Assembly (NCBI GenBank): GCA_016124425.1
Contig: WGNT01000069.1
Location: 1-41,916 of the forward strand
Length of the DNA: 41,916 nt
Source of the DNA: Cytophagales bacterium
Lineage (GTDB): Bacteria; Bacteroidota; Bacteroidia; Cytophagales; Cyclobacteriaceae
Reading direction: 5' to 3'
The position numbers were made by a program, and so were the translations under genes. This document shows, one piece after another, positions 40,351 through 41,916 of the stretch (position 1 is the stretch's first letter; every line of letters starts with the position of its first letter). The notes under the pieces were generated by a model that ran no database searches, had not been told where the DNA came from, and saw only the letters and a program-made list of their open reading frames with translations.

Positions 40351-41424
40351 ATGAAGAAGGTAATTTTAATTTCCAGTTATGCATTTCATTATCGATTAAA
40401 AGTCTATAATTATTTTTCTAAGATATTTCACAAACAGGGTTGGGAGTTTGTGCTGCTTTCCGACGGAACAGATGCTATAGACGCTGAACTGAGCTTTCGC
40501 GTAATTGTGGAACGCCAGAATGTTTTAACATATAAGCAACATATCGATCGGGAGCAACCGGATGCGGTAATTACGTTTTTAACGCTAAAGGACCTCATCA
40601 ATTTTCCGGTCGCTGTATACTGCAAAATCAAAAAAATTCCTTTGGTAGTCTGGACGAAAAGTATTGATATAAAATCTCCAAACCATCTTGTGAAAAACTT
40701 CCTTTACTACCAACTGCACAACATAAGTGATGCAATGGTGCTATATACACCCACAGAAATCAAATACGTACAAAAAAAAAACCACCACAAGGTATTTTTC
40801 GGATACAATACCCTGGCATTTGACGGATTCGAAAAAGATATCGTACCCGGGCTTGACTATGTGAAGGCCAAGTATTCAATCCGTCAGGATAAGATTCTCT
40901 TGTTTGCGGCAACGATAAAGCCTGACAAAAACCTAAACGCGCTACTCGACCATCCCTGCAAGAATCAACAGGTCGCCGTGGTCATTGCCGGTAGGGGAAT
41001 TAACGAGACGCAACTACAAAAAATTAGCTCACTATCAAACTACTACTATGTCGGGCAGGTTCCCTATGATGATTACGAGATGAACGCCTTATTTAAAGCA
41101 TCTCGTTTTTTCACGACACCAAATGACCTCGGGCTTGCGTTAAATCAGGCCTTCTTCTGGTCGAAGCCTGTGGTGGCACTAGAAGGATCACATTCTGTGG
41201 AGGTGTATTACCTACAAAGCGGTCACAATGGATACCTGGCAAAAGATATGAACGACTTTTGGAATTTTATTAACCGCATGTTGGCAGATAATCAGGCCTA
41301 CCAAACGTTAACGGAAAACTGTCGGAAAACTTATGAAACAAAAGCTGACATCTCGAACATGTTCAGGGGATTTATGGACGCCATTGAATTTGCGACGTCA
41401 AAAATCCATGCAAAAGTAAGTTGA
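40351..41424 (+). CDS. Glycosyltransferase, GT4-like
   Basis: A 357-residue soluble GT-B glycosyltransferase. The N-terminal half starts with ILISSYAFHYRLKVYNYFSKI; the C-terminal donor-binding half has LFAATIKPDKNLNALLD, VVIAGRGINETQL, YYVGQVPYDDYEMNALFKAS and GLALNQAFFWSKPVVAL where GT4 enzymes keep their EGFGLPxxEA-like motif. The acidic residue of that motif is not conserved, so donor is uncertain. A run of ten A at 40772-40781 lies in the coding sequence. The next gene is a nucleotide-sugar dehydrogenase, so a role in exopolysaccharide assembly is likely. Confidence 0.82.
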   Translation: MKKVILISSYAFHYRLKVYNYFSKIFHKQGWEFVLLSDGTDAIDAELSFRVIVERQNVLTYKQHIDREQPDAVITFLTLKDLINFPVAVYCKIKKIPLVVWTKSIDIKSPNHLVKNFLYYQLHNISDAMVLYTPTEIKYVQKKNHHKVFFGYNTLAFDGFEKDIVPGLDYVKAKYSIRQDKILLFAATIKPDKNLNALLDHPCKNQQVAVVIAGRGINETQLQKISSLSNYYYVGQVPYDDYEMNALFKASRFFTTPNDLGLALNQAFFWSKPVVALEGSHSVEVYYLQSGHNGYLAKDMNDFWNFINRMLADNQAYQTLTENCRKTYETKADISNMFRGFMDAIEFATSKIHAKVS

Positions 41425-41477
41425 ATAAGATTTTTTGCATTTAAAATCAGTACGTTTAACCATCAAAATAAATAGAA

Positions 41478-41916
41478 ATGACTATATCAGTCTTTGGATT
41501 GGGATATGTAGGCTGCGTAAGTCTTGGATGTCTCGCTAATAATGGTCACAGGGTAATTGGAGTGGATATCAACGAATTTAAAGTTGACCTCATAAACAAA
41601 GGCCTAGCCACAATCGTTGAAAAAGACATTGATCAGATAATCAAAGAGCAGTTTGAAGAAGGAAAAATCTCCGCAACCACAGACGCAAAGGATGCCGTTG
41701 TAAATTCCGAAGTAAGTATAATCTGTGTGGGTACGCCTTCATCACCTCAGGGTCACCTAGACCTTTCCTACATTTACAAGACAGCTGAACAAATCGGTTC
41801 TGCTTTACTTGAGAAGGATAGCTTCCATATCGTTGTTATTCGGAGTACTGTACTACCTGGTACAAACAGGAGAGTAGGTGAAATCATTGCCGAACAATCC
41901 GGAAAAGAAAGAGGAA
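41478..41916 (+). CDS. GDP-mannose/UDP-glucose 6-dehydrogenase, 5' part
   Basis: The first 146 codons of a nucleotide-sugar 6-dehydrogenase, cut by the window end. The Rossmann motif is VFGLGYVGCVSLGCLANNGH, followed by VIGVDINEFKVDLINKG, VSIICVGTPSSPQGHLDLSY and VVIRSTVLPGT. The details (VGTPS, HLDLSYI, RSTVLPGT) look closer to AlgD-type GDP-mannose dehydrogenase than to Ugd, which is an impression and not an alignment. The product would be a uronic-acid nucleotide for capsule or exopolysaccharide. It lies 53 bp after the glycosyltransferase gene. Confidence 0.88.
   Translation, partial: MTISVFGLGYVGCVSLGCLANNGHRVIGVDINEFKVDLINKGLATIVEKDIDQIIKEQFEEGKISATTDAKDAVVNSEVSIICVGTPSSPQGHLDLSYIYKTAEQIGSALLEKDSFHIVVIRSTVLPGTNRRVGEIIAEQSGKERG

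Overview
The window comes from a member of the Bacteroidota, most likely class Cytophagia and plausibly a Cyclobacteriaceae-type marine or environmental bacterium (lineage is inferred from gene content). Signs are the Bacteroidota promoter signature (TTTG / TAnnTTTG) in front of many genes, the near absence of Shine-Dalgarno sequences, Bacteroidota-restricted families (DUF4221, DUF4252, DUF4295/bL38), an rpmB-rpmG-bL38-ftsY cluster, and the gene order purH-mreBCD-mrdA-rodA. No tRNA, rRNA, CRISPR array, transposase or phage gene was found.

Layout. 1-2.6 kb: a DUF4221 lipoprotein, an orphan small ORF and an NlpE-META lipoprotein, interspersed with AT-rich heptamer and inverted repeats. 2.6-16.1 kb, all minus strand: the cell-shape module mreB-mreC-mreD-mrdA-rodA, purine genes purH and purN, a UbiA prenyltransferase, a bestrophin channel, trmN6, rnhA, marC, a class V aminotransferase and aroQ. 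16.4-18.1 kb: an ArnT/PMT-like glycosyltransferase (+), converging on rpsU-xerC-hpf (-) through a shared hairpin terminator. 19.8-23.1 kb: galE and a GH92 glycosidase lipoprotein. 23.2-25.8 kb (-): a GNAT-like protein and rimO. 26.1-36.0 kb: an accessory block with a propeller/helical-barrel secreted protein, a second DUF4221 lipoprotein, a family 8 polysaccharide lyase, a 39-residue membrane peptide, an ECF sigma operon with two DUF4252 genes, and a membrane-anchored Asp-box protein. 36.3-38.0 kb (-): rpmB-rpmG-bL38-ftsY. 38.2-41.9 kb (+): ornithine aminotransferase and a HAD phosphatase, then a glycosyltransferase and a GDP-mannose 6-dehydrogenase cut by the window edge, which look like the start of an exopolysaccharide locus.

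How it fits together. Most of the window is conserved housekeeping. The accessory block sits between ftsY and rimO, which are commonly adjacent in this phylum, and carries most of the uncharacterised material. The clearest regulatory signal is the rpsU leader, whose Shine-Dalgarno complementarity is far stronger than elsewhere in the window and fits translational self-control by bS21. Other leads are a candidate ~70-nt RNA ending in a strong terminator upstream of the propeller gene, a rocD leader with a hairpin and an overlapping short ORF, and two perfect palindromes inside the sigma/anti-sigma operon.
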